From contig NC_080573.1 of assembly GCF_029962835.1 (NCBI RefSeq), forward strand, positions 40,045,001 to 40,109,000: a stretch of 64,000 bases of DNA, in the 5' to 3' direction. The notes beneath the pieces were generated by a model. It was not told the origin of the DNA and did not search any database. It was given only the letters and a program-made list of their open reading frames with translations. Source of the DNA: Magnolia sinica (lineage: Eukaryota > Streptophyta > Magnoliopsida > Magnoliales > Magnoliaceae). Shown here in pieces: positions 22,150-36,000 of the stretch (position 1 is its first letter; each line of letters opens with the position of its first letter). The translations under genes and the position numbers were made by a program.

Positions 22150-25100
22150 TGTGAAAAACGTTGTTGACGCCAGACAACTGAGATGGCAAGGCAAGCCGAT
22201 AGGCCATGGCGCCAACGCGCCCGGTGATCTCAAAAGGTCCTATAAATCTCGGGGCAAGCTTGCCCTTCGCTCCAAAATGAACCACACCCTTCATGGGTGA
22301 GACCTTGAGATACACATGGTCCCCAACAGCAAACTCCAAGGGAAGTCGCCGACGATCAGTAAAACTCTTCTGCTGGCTCTGAGCTATGCGCATCCTCTGC
22401 TTAATGATATTGATAACCTCCGACGTCTTCAGCACAAGATCGGGACCTAGGAGACGCCGCTCTCCAACCTCGGTCCAACAACTCGAAGATTTACACGGTC
22501 TGCCATATAATGCCTCAAAAGGAGTCATACCAATGGTCGCCTGATAGTTGTTGTTGTACGCGAACTCAGCCAATCGCAGGTGCTCATCCCAACTACCTGA
22601 GAAATCAATCGCACAGGCCCGAAGCATATCCTCAAGGATCTAGTTAACCCTTTTGGTCTGCCCATCGGTCTGCGGATGATACACTGTACTGAGCTGCAAA
22701 TCAATGCCCATTGCTCTCTGGAAGCTCCTCTAAAACTGAGTTGTGAACCTCGGGTCTCGGTCTGAAACGATTAAGACAGGAACACCATGTAGTCTCACGA
22801 TCTCATCAACAAATAGCTTGGCAAGCCGGTCCACATGCCAGGTCTCACGAATCGTAAAAAAATGTGCCGACTTCATCAGACGGTCCACAACAACCCAGAT
22901 GGCGTCATGACCACGTCGAGTCCTCGGCAAACCCATGACAAAATCGGTAGATATGTGCTCCCACTTCCACATCGGGATGCTCAACGGCTGCAATAGACCA
23001 GGGGGTCTCTGATGATCGGCCTTGACACGCTGACATGTGTCACACTCAGCCACAAAACTAGATATCTGGCGCTTCATCCCCGCCCAAAAATATTGACGCC
23101 TCATATTGCGATACATCTTCATCGAGCCAGGGTGGATAGAAAATTGCGATCGATGTGCCTCGGCCATAAGATCTCTGCGCAACTCAGGGATATCCGCGAC
23201 ACATAATCGGCTTCTAAAGCGAAGTCCACCATCAGAACCAATCTGCTAATCTGTCTGACTCTCAGATGCTGCCTTTGCTTGGTAATCCTCTAATGACTTG
23301 TCTGTCTGCTGAGCCTCGATCACCCTTGCAACAAGAGAGGGTTGAATCGACAGGCTCGATAGCTGAACGATAGAAGACTGCAGACCAAATTCGAAGTCGT
23401 ACTCTGCTATATCCTCGAGCATCCTCCACTCCTGAATCGTCATGTGTGCCACCAGGCTTAGTGGTTGACGGCTGAGGGCATCTTCCACCACGTTCGCCTT
23501 GCCCGGGTGGTACTGGAGATCAAAATCATAGTCCTTCAAGAGCTTCATCTAATGCTTCTGCCTCATATTCAGCTCGGACTGAGAGAATAGATACTTCAAG
23601 CTCTTGTTGTCGGAGAAGAGTTTAAACCTCACCCCTTAAAGATAGTGCCTCCACACCTTCAGTGCGAAGACAACTGTTGCGAGTCCAAATCGTGCGTGGG
23701 GTAGTTTAGCTCATGGACCTTGAGCTGGCGAGACGCATAAGCCACCGGCTTCTCATGCTGCATCAAAACAGCACCCAAGCCAACTCGTGAGGCATCGGTA
23801 AATATAACAAATCCATCACTCCCAGAGGGAAGAGTGAGGACAGGAGTGGACGTGAGGCGGTCCTTCAGCTCCATAAATGCCTACTCATAAGCATCGCTCC
23901 ACACGAACTCGGCACCCTTCTGGGTTAACCTGGTCAATGGGGTTGTAATGCGAGAGAATCCCTCAATAAAACGTCGGTAGTAGCCCGCCAAATCAAGGAA
24001 ACTGCAGATCTCGGATGCGTTCGTGGGCTAGCCCCACTAACGTACGGCATCAATCTTCGAGGGGTTTACAGCGACACCCTGCCTCGTCACTACGTGACCA
24101 AGGTATTTCACCTTCTCCTGCCAGAACACGCACTTCTCCAGCTTCGCAAAAAGCTGGTGTGCATGAAGGGTCTGCAATGTAATCTCTAGATGCTGCTCAT
24201 GCTCCTCATGGGTCCTCGAATATATTAGAATGTCGTCGATGAATACCACAACAAACTGGTCGAGATACGAATGAAAGACCTTGTTCATCAATTGCATGAA
24301 TACTGCGGGCGCATTGGTCAGTCCGAAGGACATGACCTGGAACTCAAAATGACCGTAGTGCATCCTGAAAGCTGTCTTCAGGATATCCTCATCTCGAACC
24401 TGAACTTAATGATAACCGGACTACAAGTCTATCTTCGAAAAGAACTATGCCTCCTATAGCTGATCAAACAAATCATCGATCCTCGGGAGCGGGTACTTGT
24501 TCTTGATCGTGACCTTATTGAGCTCGCGGTAATCTATGCAAAGCCTCAACGATCCATCCTTCTTCCTTACGAAGAGTACTGACGTTCCCCACGACGAACT
24601 GCTTAGACGGATAAAGCCTAATTCACGCAACTCGTCCAACTACTTCTGCAGTTCCCGTAACTCCAATGGTGCCATACGATACGGGGCCTTCGAAATAGGC
24701 GTGGTACCGGGCATAAGATCAATCTGGAACTCGGTGTGCCGACGAGGTGGTAACCCCAGAATCTCTTAGAACACATCGGGAAAACCACAAATGACCCGCA
24801 GCTGGTCGATACTCAAAGCAACTGACTCCTCAACGGCACACGACAACAAGCAGGAAAGATGCTCTCCTCTGCGCTCGGCAACAAACTGAAACTCTGGCAC
24901 ACTGAGTATATAGAACGTGACTATCCTCGCGAAGCAGTCCAATATGGCATGGTACTTGGCGAGCCAATCCATGCCCGGGATGACATCAAACTCGGACATC
25001 GGTAATACGAATAGGTCGGCAGGCAAGAAAATATCCCCAGTCAGAACGGGACAAGATGAGCAAAATCGGTCTAATACTGCAGTCTTCCCCAAGGGCGTCG

Positions 25101-26775
25101 ATACTAACAAACCCTCACGGGTAGACTCCATCGGTAAATCGGTCGATCGGTAGAAATCATTTGCCACAAAGGAATGTGATGCACCAGAGTCAAATAATAC
25201 ATGTGCAATGCATGCAGAAACAGGGAGAGTACCCTCGACGACCCCTCCTGATGACTGAGGGTCCTGCTAGGTGGCATAAAATCTGTCTTGCGCCTGTTGG
25301 GGAGGTGTAGGTCCCCTCTGAGGTCTCTACTGATGTTGTTGCTACTGTGGCGGCCTGATCTGCTGCCTCTGCTGCTGTGGGGGAGGCCCTGGAGGCTAGA
25401 GTTGTGGTTGTTGCTGCTGTTGTGGTGGCTGTCGTGGAGGCTGATGTGGTGTCCTCGACTGCTGCCGCTGCGAATGGGGACACTCCTGCACACGATGTCC
25501 TGTCCTACCGCACCTAAAGCAAGTACCTGTAAACGGTCCCAGGGGTGGTGCTAGGGGTACTGCTGGTGGTCGGAATGTTGGGCAGGTCGTGCGTCGCTGC
25601 TGTGAACGATGCTGCTAGTGGGAACTACTAGAGGGCACCTTCCTCTTCTGATCTCCCCTCTGGTCACAGGCTCTCTGCAAACTGACCCAATCTGACTCGT
25701 AGATCCGGGCCCTCTCTACGATCTGCTCAAACATCGGAAGCATGTGGCCGATCACACGACTCTTGAGGGCAGGATGCAAACCGTTCTCAAAACGGCGGGC
25801 CTTCCGCCCCTCATCATCAACAAGGTATGTCGCGAATCTTGATAGCCTGACGAAACGTGCCTCATACTAAGACACCGTCATATCTCCCTGGACCAGAGTC
25901 CCAAACTCTAATGTGCGCTGCTGTCACACATGCTCGGGAAAGAACTTCCAGTCAAACAGGTCTACAAAGTCCTCCCAGGTTTACACAAAATCAGCCGTTA
26001 CCGATTGGGCGACAGATGCCCACCAATGCTGAGCTTACCCTGGAGAAGGAATACAGCTAATGGAACTCGCTGTTGGGTCGTACATCTCATGGTGTCAAAT
26101 ATTTTTTCCACCTTGGAGCACCATATCTTTGCTACAGTAGGGTCTGACTCACCCTGAAAACGTGGAGGATCGTACTGTCGGAAGTCCTTGAGAAGGGCGC
26201 TCACACGCTCCTGCTCAGCCTCAGCCGGTGTCACAGTGGGATGCCGGCTCTGCCCCTGAAGAATAGCGGTCATCGCCTGTAGTATCTGCTGATTGGGCAA
26301 CAGATGCCCACCAATGCTGAGCCTCACCCTGGAGAAGGAATACAGCTAATGGAACTTGCTGTTGGGTCGTACATCTCATGGTGTCAAATATTTTCTCCAC
26401 CTTGGAGCACCATATCTTTGCTACAGTAGGGTCTGACTCACCCTGAAAATGCGGAGGATCGTACTGTCGGAAGTCCTTGAGAAGGGCGCTCACACGCTCC
26501 TGCTCAGCCTCAGCCGGTGTCACAGTGGGATGCCGGCTCTGCCCCTGAAGAATAGCGGTCATCGCCTGTAGTATCTGCTGAAGCTGGGCGGCACTCATAG
26601 GTACGGTCAGATCTGTATAGGTCTCAGGTAAAGGAGTGGCATTCTCGGGCTGAAAAGTAGGAATATCTAGTGGTGGAGCGGGAGTCGTAGGTAGTAGAGC
26701 GGGAGTCGCAGGTAGTAGAGCGGGAGTCGCAGGTGGTGGAGCGGGATTCACTCGGGTCACTCTTCTAGGCATCAT
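22150..26775 (-). pseudogene. Gypsy gag-pol remnant
   Basis: Gag starts at about 26,775 with a Pro/Ala-rich N-terminus, followed by the WW-containing capsid-like block (VPLAVFLLQGEAQHWW). A CX2CX4HX4C knuckle (CFRCGRTGHRVQEC) lies near 25,500. The protease region ends with DVIPGMDWLAKYHA near 25,000. RT spans about 24,640-24,040 with [20 protein letters not shown] and the FIDDILIYS active-site box. RNase H lies at about 23,870-23,250. Integrase runs from about 23,180 to 22,150, with HPGSMKMYRNMRRQYFW and CDTCQRVK of the zinc-binding part. The order protease, RT, RNase H, integrase is Ty3/gypsy order. Confidence 0.88.
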
Positions 26776-26936
26776 GTCCTACAGGAAGGAATAAGGCCTA
26801 TCAGCCTTGAGAATTCTCGAAGGCATAAACGTTAAGGGTCTATGTCGAAAAATCACTAAGCCATTCGGACTCGAAACCTATTCATTGTAAATTCATAGTA
26901 GATATGAGATGTGATCCTCAGGTATTCCCAAGTTAT

Positions 26937-26948
26937 GCTCTGATACCA
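26937..26948 (-). other. Gypsy primer-binding site, iMet type
   Basis: The + strand reads gctctgatacca, so the - strand gives TGGTATCAGAGC, the plant initiator-methionine primer site. It lies a few bases inside the LTR edge at 26,954. Confidence 0.9.
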
Positions 26949-26953
26949 ACTTC

Positions 26954-29900
26954 TGTCACGCCCCAAACTCGAAAAATAGGCTCACAAAATTTTCAATTGC
27001 CGAATCCAGCACTGATAGCCTCCGTAGTGCTTCATTCTCGGATCCCAACACTCACATGCTAGATTCCGATCCTAGGATCCTACAAGGAGGATTTTTAGTA
27101 TGAATTTTTTTTGTAATGACGCATAACCACAAGCATAACCAAGTCACAAAACAACATCACCGCATATTCACCATATCAAAAACTTTAAGTACAATGCGGA
27201 AAGGGAAGTACAAGGTGATCAAAAACTCCAAAATAATTCGACACGCGCTCCTGCCTCAATGCTGCTGCGATCCAACGACACCTACATGCAACGGTCATGT
27301 ATAAGCTTACAAAAGCTTAAAGGGTGGTGTAAGTGTGTGCGCAAGGCAAACGCCAAGTGTGCAATATCAGAGTAATGCAGAAATATGCGGTAAGTCCATG
27401 AATGCTATCAGCTATACCAAAGCTATATGATACAAGGCATGATAGCTATCGGTCGTACCAAGGCCATGCGATGCGAGGCCTTTGTAGCCAAACGTCATAT
27501 GCAAGATGCGAAGCAAGCATGCCAGTACTCATCTAGTACACATATCAGTACAGTTCCTCTCTAGGATATCACCGAGGTCTAATACACTTCACATTGACTG
27601 CCTCCTCCCGAGCTACACATCCAAGCAAGTGGAATAGACCACACTATTTGCCTGATCAGCAGTCTGTCAATACCTACCCGGCTCGTCGATAGCGGACTCA
27701 TTTGCGAGCTGGTCAAACTCAGCCTAGCTTATATCCCCTCACTCTGGCGGATAAGGCCACACCTACTTCCAACCGACCACGACACAGTGGGAGATGTGGC
27801 CTACTGGTATTCGGCACTTGGGCACTCGTGTATCCACTCGGTCTAGACGTTGGAGCATCTCCTGATACCAAAAAGGTTCTGAAATTTTCACCCAAGGACA
27901 TCCTAAGTGCCCACAATGCTAGAGCTAATATTTTCAGAATCCGATACGATCATCCACGATGTGCCTGTGGAGGCCACGACCCTGATGTCGCTAGGGTGTG
28001 TAGTGATCATGACACACAATGCAAAATGCATGAGTCACACCGTCAGTCATGCAGGAATGTCGAGTGTACCATATGCTCATGTGGGTAACTATTATCAATG
28101 AATCCCATAAGTAATCTGCCCAATGGCATATGCTATGATCAGTCACTACTCATATCAGGCATACATATGATGCATATGGCATGAGGCATGGAATTATACT
28201 ATGCATGTTAGAAAGTAATGAACTATCCTTACAACGCAGCTGGACCTAGACGGCATACACGTAACAAGTATGGGCCTATCAGCAGGCCCTAGGGAGAGTT
28301 ATAATGAGGACATTTAACCAACATTAACCTTACAATGTGGACGTCAAACCAACATTGCTCTAAAGGCATGGCCCGCTATAAAACATCATTACACAAACCT
28401 TGGAAGAATCACACATTGTAAAGGACCCTAAGGACATCCCGTTGGGCCTCGACCCATGGGCCTTAGATACATCAAATGGGACGCATCATATGGGCCTAAT
28501 CAAGTGGGCCACATCAATGGGCTTATGTACATTGCAATGGGCCATAACCCCTGGGCCTTTGAATACATCACAATGGGCCTCGTAACATGGGCCTCATATA
28601 TATCAAAGTGGGCCTCAACAACGGGCCACAAATACATCGAATGGGCCTCATAACATGGGCCTTGTATATATCAAAGTGGGCCTCAACAAAGGGCCACAAA
28701 TACATCAAGATGGGCCTAATCACATGGGCCTTATGTATATCAAATGGGCCACACCAATTAGGCCCCATATGCACATCAAATGGGTCACAACCAAATAAAA
28801 GTGGTGATAATGATTTCCACGATTTAAAGTTCCTAAGGCCCACCATAACATATGTTTTCCATCCAACCTGTTCATAAATTAACATAGTGATAGGTGAAGT
28901 AGAAACAAATATCAGCTTAATAGGGAATTACTATGGCCCTTAGAAATTTTGAATGGTGGACGTCATTGACCACTACTTCAAATGGTAGGGTCCACTTGAA
29001 CTTTAGAGCTTACTTATTTTTAGTCTCAAGCCTGTTAAGACAAGCTTGCCAAATGGTTAGACGGTTTAGATGCAACACATGCATCAAGGGTGGGGTCTAC
29101 TGAACTATGGATCTGACTCATTCTTTAGCCCACACCATCAAATGAGCTTTTAAAATGATTGGACGGTTTGGATGCAACATGAGCATCATGGTGGGTCCCA
29201 TAGATGGACAACGTGGATGATAAGGGGGACCCACAGAGCTTAGTGACGCCACTCCAGCAGCTAGCTGGAGTGAGGTACACAAACAGGAAAAAAAATTTCA
29301 TATGATCCAAAATGTCTGACAACCCAAAAGGGTTCCAATGGCAGACTTTAAATCCTCACTGTTTCCTGCTGTGTGGGCCACCTGAGCTCCACATGTGGCT
29401 GATATTTGGCGGGCCCACTGTCCCACAGGGGACCTGACAAATGTACGACGTTGATTAACAACACACATCATGGTGGGGCCCATGGCTAGGACCCCTACCC
29501 ACTGCCTACATAGCAGCAGGACGCTGTTGCAGTGTCCGTGCAGCAGCAGCGCCTACTGTATATATTGTTTAAAAAAAAAACTATCTTTTTGAGGTTTTTC
29601 ACATGTGGGGCCCGCATCAGCAAAAATTCACCCCACCCATTGGTTTTTACTATTCAAGACAGACTAAACGAGCCCAATATGGAACATGTTTCGGGGTACA
29701 GAAACATCAGGGTGGGTTTTAACGGTAAAAACCACCATTTGCTATGCTATGGCCTGCCAGAACATCGGATTGGCTCCATTTTTTGGCTCAACTCCTAAAA
29801 TGAGCTAGGGAAAGGGATGGACGACTTGGATTACAAACATACACCAAGGTGGGGCCTACATGAGTAGTCCACCAAAAATTTTGAATCAAACTGATATTTC

Positions 29901-31132
29901 TGTTTTCCTTTCACGTTCAGCGTCCCTGGACGCTTGACGGTTTGGGCACACACGTGTTAAGGTGGGCCCTGCTCAGCTGGGCCACCAAATGCACGGATAG
30001 TGTGGATACAATACATATATGAAGTGGGCCTAACCTTCAAATGGCTTGGCTAAAATACATGCTTCATGGTGGGGTCCATCCGGGTGGGCCACACGGCCAC
30101 ATCATCACATGAAAAGAATGAAAAAGAGAGGGAGAGAGGGAGAGAGAGAAAGAGAGTGGGCACGTGTGATGGAGTGCTCCGCCATTATGAGCCCTCCCTT
30201 GCAAGAAATCATACATCAAGTGGGTCCCATTACACGTGGGCCCATCAAATTGAAAATCAACAATGGAGATCCCTTCTCCACCAAGTGTAAGGTCTAGATG
30301 ACCCTATCCATACATGGAAAATAAACATCATGATGGGGTCCATGGAGAATGGCCCCATCATGGAATGATCATGAGGATCAAGGTGGGCCATCGGCCACAT
30401 CTTAGGGTTCAATGTGAGATCCATACCATCGATCTGTTGGCCTCACTTGGCCCATCATAAAAACATGAAAACTAGCCTATAGAAGCACCCACCGTTCGAT
30501 CTTCTTGGTCCGTTGGAAAGCGGATCTCCTTGCGTCTCACTTTGATGGTGGAAGATGAGAAATGAATGGCTAGGATGATGGATTTTTGGGATGGAAAGTG
30601 GGCCACTAAAATCACTTTTCTCACTTGGAATGCATGGACGTGCACTTCTCTTGCTAGCTTGGGAAATGTGATGAGAAATGAGAGAGAGAGAGAGGGTTGT
30701 AAGGAGAGAGAGATGGGTGATGGATGTGAGGTGAGTGATGTGAGGTGATGGTGTACTTGACTTGAGAGTTGACTTGGTGGTTGCTTGAAATGTGGAGAAA
30801 GAAAGCATGGGTTATATGTACTTGACATAAGGTGATTGATTGATTGATTGATGGGACATGTTTTAGAGATTCTCTTGGAATTGCAAACGCGTGGCATTTT
30901 CTTCGAAATAAACGCCGGCTCGCATCTCTTAGCTAGGGTATCGGATCAGTGTACGAGACGCGGCAACAGTGCGGTCGCAATGGTACAAGTCTTGGATTAA
31001 GCCGACTCAATTCTACATGATACAACTGAGGGTCACGCACAAATATCGATTATACGTCGCAGGTTGCCGGAATTCGACGTGAAGGATCACGGTAGTCGAC
31101 AGAACAGTATGGACTAGGATATGGGTCTTACA
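26954..31132 (-). repeat. 5' LTR of the gypsy element, about 4.2 kb
   Basis: On the + strand it runs from tgtcacgccccaaac to gggtcttaca, so on the - strand it is TGTAAGACCC...GGGGCGTGACA. It contains a tandem zone of tgggcctcataacatgggcc-type units at about 28,440-28,800, many gtgggccc/catgatgg phrases, and GA-rich tracts. The whole LTR is homologous to the solo LTR at 48,984-54,599 at about three quarters identity by eye. Open frames inside it have no protein match. Confidence 0.85.
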
Positions 31133-32949
31133 TCAAGTATGGTGATCGACTTCAAGAAATGCAAGGTCATGTACTTTATCCTCTTCTGAAAGCATCAATG
31201 TTCAGAGCTACATCGATAAGAAGAGTGTTTGTTCAAGACTTAAGTGTATTTCAAGACTTAAGTGCAACTCGAGATGAAGTTTAATTTTAAGCTGTAGAAG
31301 ATCTCAAGATCAAGCTACATCAAGTAGAGATCTCAAGCTTCATAAGGTTCAAAGGTCAACCTTCATCTGAAAGAATGAAGTTTCAATGTTCATACTTCAT
31401 GTCCCAGGTATGAATGACCTTAGATTGACCTTAGGGTAGGTCATTTTGTATACATAATTCAAACTAAATCTTTTTATATAAATTTGGTCTGTTCTAAGAC
31501 TAGTCCTGGACCTTGTTCGACTAGTCCTAGCACTGGTTCGACCAGTCCAAGAAATTTCATGACTAGTCCTAAGTTGTTACAATTTTTCAGAATTTTTTTG
31601 TTATTCTACGACCAGTCCTGGAGACTGTTCGACCAGTCGTAGGAATGGTCACGACTCCTCCTTTGACCAGTCCTAGATCTACGACTCGAACTATAGCAAC
31701 CAATCCTAGTTTCCTATGACCAGTCCTGGGTCAGATACGACCGGTCGTAGGTGGTCTAAAACCAGTCGTAGAAATCCTAAGACTAGTCATAGAATGGTTT
31801 TTTTAAGATCGCGCTTAAAATTTCAAAATGACGTTGGTTCTACAACCAGTCGAAGGGTTCCCAAGACCAGTCGTAGATGAGATTTTTGCATCTATAAATT
31901 GAACACGAATTTCAGAGATTGACAACTCAATTCAAGAAAATTCAAGGCTTCACTCTGAGATAAGTTTGTGTTCATTTTAAGCTACATTGTGCATATTTAA
32001 TATTCTCTTTTTTCAGCTTTTCTTATTTGATTTTGTTCCTATATTCCAATCTTATTTGAAAAGTGGAAGTGTTGTATTCCGTCTTCTTGGAATCAAAATC
32101 AAATAGAGCTACGGCCAATTTGGTTTAATTTAAAATCAATTAGAACCTATAACCATTTTAAAGTGAGTATTGGACATTGAACTTCTATATTCGAACTTCT
32201 ACTCTGATTGGTTCTACCGGGCTGCTACAAAAGGAGAAATCCAGGTATTTTACATTTATGTAAATATTCTATTCTTTTTGGTTTTCTTTTCAGTTTTGCG
32301 AGAAAAATCTCATTGTGTTGGTTATCTGAGGAGAGCTAGAGAGCTAGAAAACTCAGAAAGTGGATTTTTGGATTGTGTAAGCCTAAGTTAAAAAGACACA
32401 ATTGTGAAGGTTTTAGGTGAACCTGTGAAACCTATTTTGATAGTGAACGCTGATATCCCCTGTGTGAGGATATTAGGAGTGGAGTAGCTGTGTGGCTGAT
32501 GTTGAACAGTTGGTGTACACATAGGCGAACCACTATAATTCTCTGTGTCTTGTGGTTTGAATGTTCATTTAATTTCTATATCTTTTATTGGTCAGATTTG
32601 TGGGATGTATGTGTGGATGTGAATGTTGTAATATTTACATTTTAGGCATTGTGGGAATGTTGTAATAGTTTAGAATTTATTTCTTGTTATTTCCTTTATT
32701 TCCTTTCAATTTGAGTTTTTGATATTCAATTTGTTGTAGTAAGGTTGTCCTGCCATAAACCCTTAGTTTTTATGGTGCAAGGTTTCCTTAGAACAATATT
32801 GGTATTAATCTCTTTATTTGAGTTTGCTTTACATTTTCATATTGTGATTTATTTAAAGTGTTATCATTCCTTTATTTAAATTTCGCTGTTAAAATTTTAT
32901 TTGGCATAGTCCTATTCACCCCCACGGGACATATAGCTAGGCCATTTCA
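31133..32949 (+). repeat. 5' LTR of Sirevirus copy 2, left edge missing
   Basis: Matches the 3' LTR from about 40,085 onward and ends ggccatttca at 32,949. A region of about a dozen cgaccagtcctag/cgaccagtcgtag motifs lies at 31,493-31,876. Confidence 0.88.
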
Positions 32950-32951
32950 AG

Positions 32952-32963
32952 TGGTATCAAAGC
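32952..32963 (+). other. Primer-binding site, iMet type
   Basis: tggtatcaaagc lies two bases after the LTR end. It matches the initiator-methionine primer site with one difference. Confidence 0.85.
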
Positions 32964-33033
32964 TTAATGGCTCATTTTTAATTCTTTATTCTTGGATTTA
33001 TTTCCTGAGCTAACGATCTAAGCAATATATAAG

Positions 33034-36000
33034 ATGTCAAATTTTGATAGCCTTTCAGTCACTAGGCCTCCACCATTTGATGGCTCCAACTATGCCTATT
33101 GGAAAGCCAGGATGGGGATTTTCCTCAAATCAATATATGAGAGTGTGTGGCAAGCCACAGTGACTGAATAGATCCCACCTACCACTGAAGTGACTGGTAT
33201 CGATAGTTCAAAATCAATGAAAGTAACACCGTATTTCTCATGGACCACTCTTTAGAAAAATGAGAGTAGTGCCAATGCAAAAGCACTAAATGCAATCACT
33301 TAAGCACTATCACCGGATGAGTTCAAAAGAATTATATCCTGTGATATTGCAAAGCAAGCTTGGGATATTTTAGAAATGACACACGAGGGTACATCAATTG
33401 TCAAGAAATCTAAAGTCCAACTCCTCACAACCAAATTTGAGGAAATTCATATGGATGAAAATGAAATGTTTATAGACTTTTATACAAGATTGAATGACAT
33501 TGTAAACTCTATGTGGGGTCTTGACGATAAAATCCCAGAAAGTAAAATGTGTGCAAAGATACTACACACACTTCCTGAACGATTCAACTCTAAGGTAACC
33601 GCGATCCAGGAACTTTGTGATACGGACAATATGAGGGTAGAAGAACTAGTTGGTTCTTTACAAACCTATGAGTTATATTTTAAACCTCCTAAAGGTAAAT
33701 CTATCACACTTAAATCTTCTAAATATATTTCTCAAGAAAACTCTGATTTAGAAAATTCTGAAGACGATATGGCTCTTTTAGCGAAAAAGTTTTACAAGAT
33801 TTTCAAAAGTAAGAAGAGGGTTGATTTTCAAAAATCAAATGATAAGAAAAGATTTAAACCTAAATCTAAAACTTGGAAATCTTTGAAAAATAGTCAATGT
33901 TACAACTACCAAGAATATGGGCATTTAGCAAACAAATATCCTAAAAATGACAAATCTAAAAAGAAAGGAATGTTGGCTACTTGGGATGAATCTTCTAGCA
34001 TTGAAGCCTCTTCTGAATCAGACGATTCTGAATCAAAGTCGGGCAATGAAGTTAAAGCCCTTACAACTCTAGCCAAGTTCACCTTTTCAGATCATGATGA
34101 CTCAACTGGTGAAGAAAATCTGAATAGTGATCATGAAAATGAAGAAGATCTGTAAGATGCTTACAATGCCCTATACAAGGAAAGTTGTACAATTGTCGTA
34201 AAACTGAAACTTCAAAAAGAAAAGTTTTTAAAACTCAAAGAAATTTTTGATTCACTTGTTTTAGAAAAATATTATATTTCAAATTGTTTTGAAAAGATTA
34301 AATATGATTTAGTATTCAAAACCTCCTTGATTGAAAAACTTAAATCTGAAAATGATAAACTAAGCTTGAAAACTCTTCACTTTTGAGTTTAAAGGATACA
34401 TGGAGGTATACCCAAGGAGATCCAAAGTTTGAAAAACTTTTATTCGGATCTAGAAAATGTAGTGACAGATCCGGGTTGGGCTATGATAAGAATATACCTT
34501 CTAAATAGAAGAATACCCCTCCTAAGTTTGTAAGAGGAGAAACCTCTAACTCAAAAGGGAAAAGTACTTATCAAAATTTTTCTAAAAAGGCTAAAACTTT
34601 TCAAAAACCTAAAAGCAACTATATCAACTATAAAACTCAAAACTGAAACCATTTAGCTGAAAAAATAGTTGATTTTCTTAAGGAGCTCTTAAAATCTAAC
34701 TCAGTAGGTCATTCTTATAACAACAGATAGAAAAAGACCAACTATACTCCTAAATCCAAAACAGTTATGAAATGGGTTCCTAAGGTTACCTGCTTGGTTG
34801 CCCACACTGCATTCAAAGCGACAAGCAATTCAAAGTGGTACCTAGATAGTGGGTGCTCCAGGCATATGACAGGTGATAAGGCTTTAGTTACCGACCTTAA
34901 AGATATGACTGATGGGTCAGTCACATTTGTTGATGGTAGCAACTGCAAGATTATTGGCCAAGGTACGGTTCAACTCTATAACCTTTCCTTATTTAAGAAT
35001 GTTTTATATGTTGAGGGGCTAAAACACAACCTGTTAAGCATATCTCAAATATGTGATAACAATAACAACGTGAACTTTTCTAACCAAGGTTGTGAAATTT
35101 TAAACAAAAAGGGTTCTGTAATATTAACTAGTCGCAGGACTTCTAAAAACTGTTATATTGTAAGATATGGTAGCTCATCTAATCAATCGTGCTACATTGT
35201 CTATACCGATGAAACAGAATTATGGCGTAAACGCCTTGGACATGTACACTACCGTAACTTACGCAGATTGAGCAAGAGAGAACTAATAAGAAGTATACCT
35301 AAATTATAAAAATTAGAAAAAAATATGTGATGAATGCCAGTATGGTAAGCAAACAAGGAGCTCTCACAAAAAGGTGAACTCCAATACCACATCAAGACCA
35401 CTCGAGCTTCTTCATATGGACCTTATTGGACCTACCAGGACGGAGAGTCGAGGTGACAAAAAATATATACTGGTAATCGTGGATGATTTTACCAGATTCA
35501 CTTGGGTAACCTTTTTAAGGGATAAATCAGAAACCCTTGATAAAGTAAAAAGGATTCTCAAACGGATCCAAATTAAAAAAAGTTCTCAAGTTTGTAAGAT
35601 CCGTAGTGATCATAGATCTGAGTTCGAGAATAGTAGTTTTGAGAAACTCTATAGCGATCAGGGAATATCGCATGAATTCTCTGCGCCCAAAACACCACAA
35701 TAAATGGAATTGTGGGGAGGAAAAATAGAGTGCTTCAAGAAATGGGAAATGTAATGTTGAATAGTATGAAGCTCCCTAAAAATCTTTGGGTTGAAGCTGT
35801 AAATACTGCATGCTATATTATCAACCAAGTTTATACATGTAAATCTAATAATAAAACTGCTTATGAACTTTGGTTTGATAAGAAGCCTACTGTCAAATAA
35901 TTTTGAGTTTTTGGCAGCAACTGCTATATTTTGCGTGACCGAGAAAATCTGGGAAAGTTTGACACAAAAAGTAATGATGGCATCTTTTTAGGATATTCTT

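Larger units (their letters stand above)
22147..31132 (-). mobile_element. Ty3/gypsy fossil (Del/Tekay chromovirus-like), 3' part missing
   Basis: On the - strand from right to left: a 4.2-kb 5' LTR, primer site, gag, protease, reverse transcriptase, RNase H and integrase. Integrase is cut off by Sirevirus copy 1 at 22,146, at about the point where the family reads NNVFHVS. The end of pol and the 3' LTR should lie left of the Sirevirus and are absent. The gag style (DFRQYDPPRFQGESDPTVAK), RT style ([15 protein letters not shown]) and very long LTR point to the Del/Tekay lineage; the chromodomain that would confirm it is not present. Broken, with roughly ten breaks in the remaining coding region. 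Confidence 0.85.

Noticed and set aside
28400-28885. Open frames on both strands (also 51,165-51,624)
   Set aside because: They are translations of ggcccat tandem units inside gypsy LTRs.
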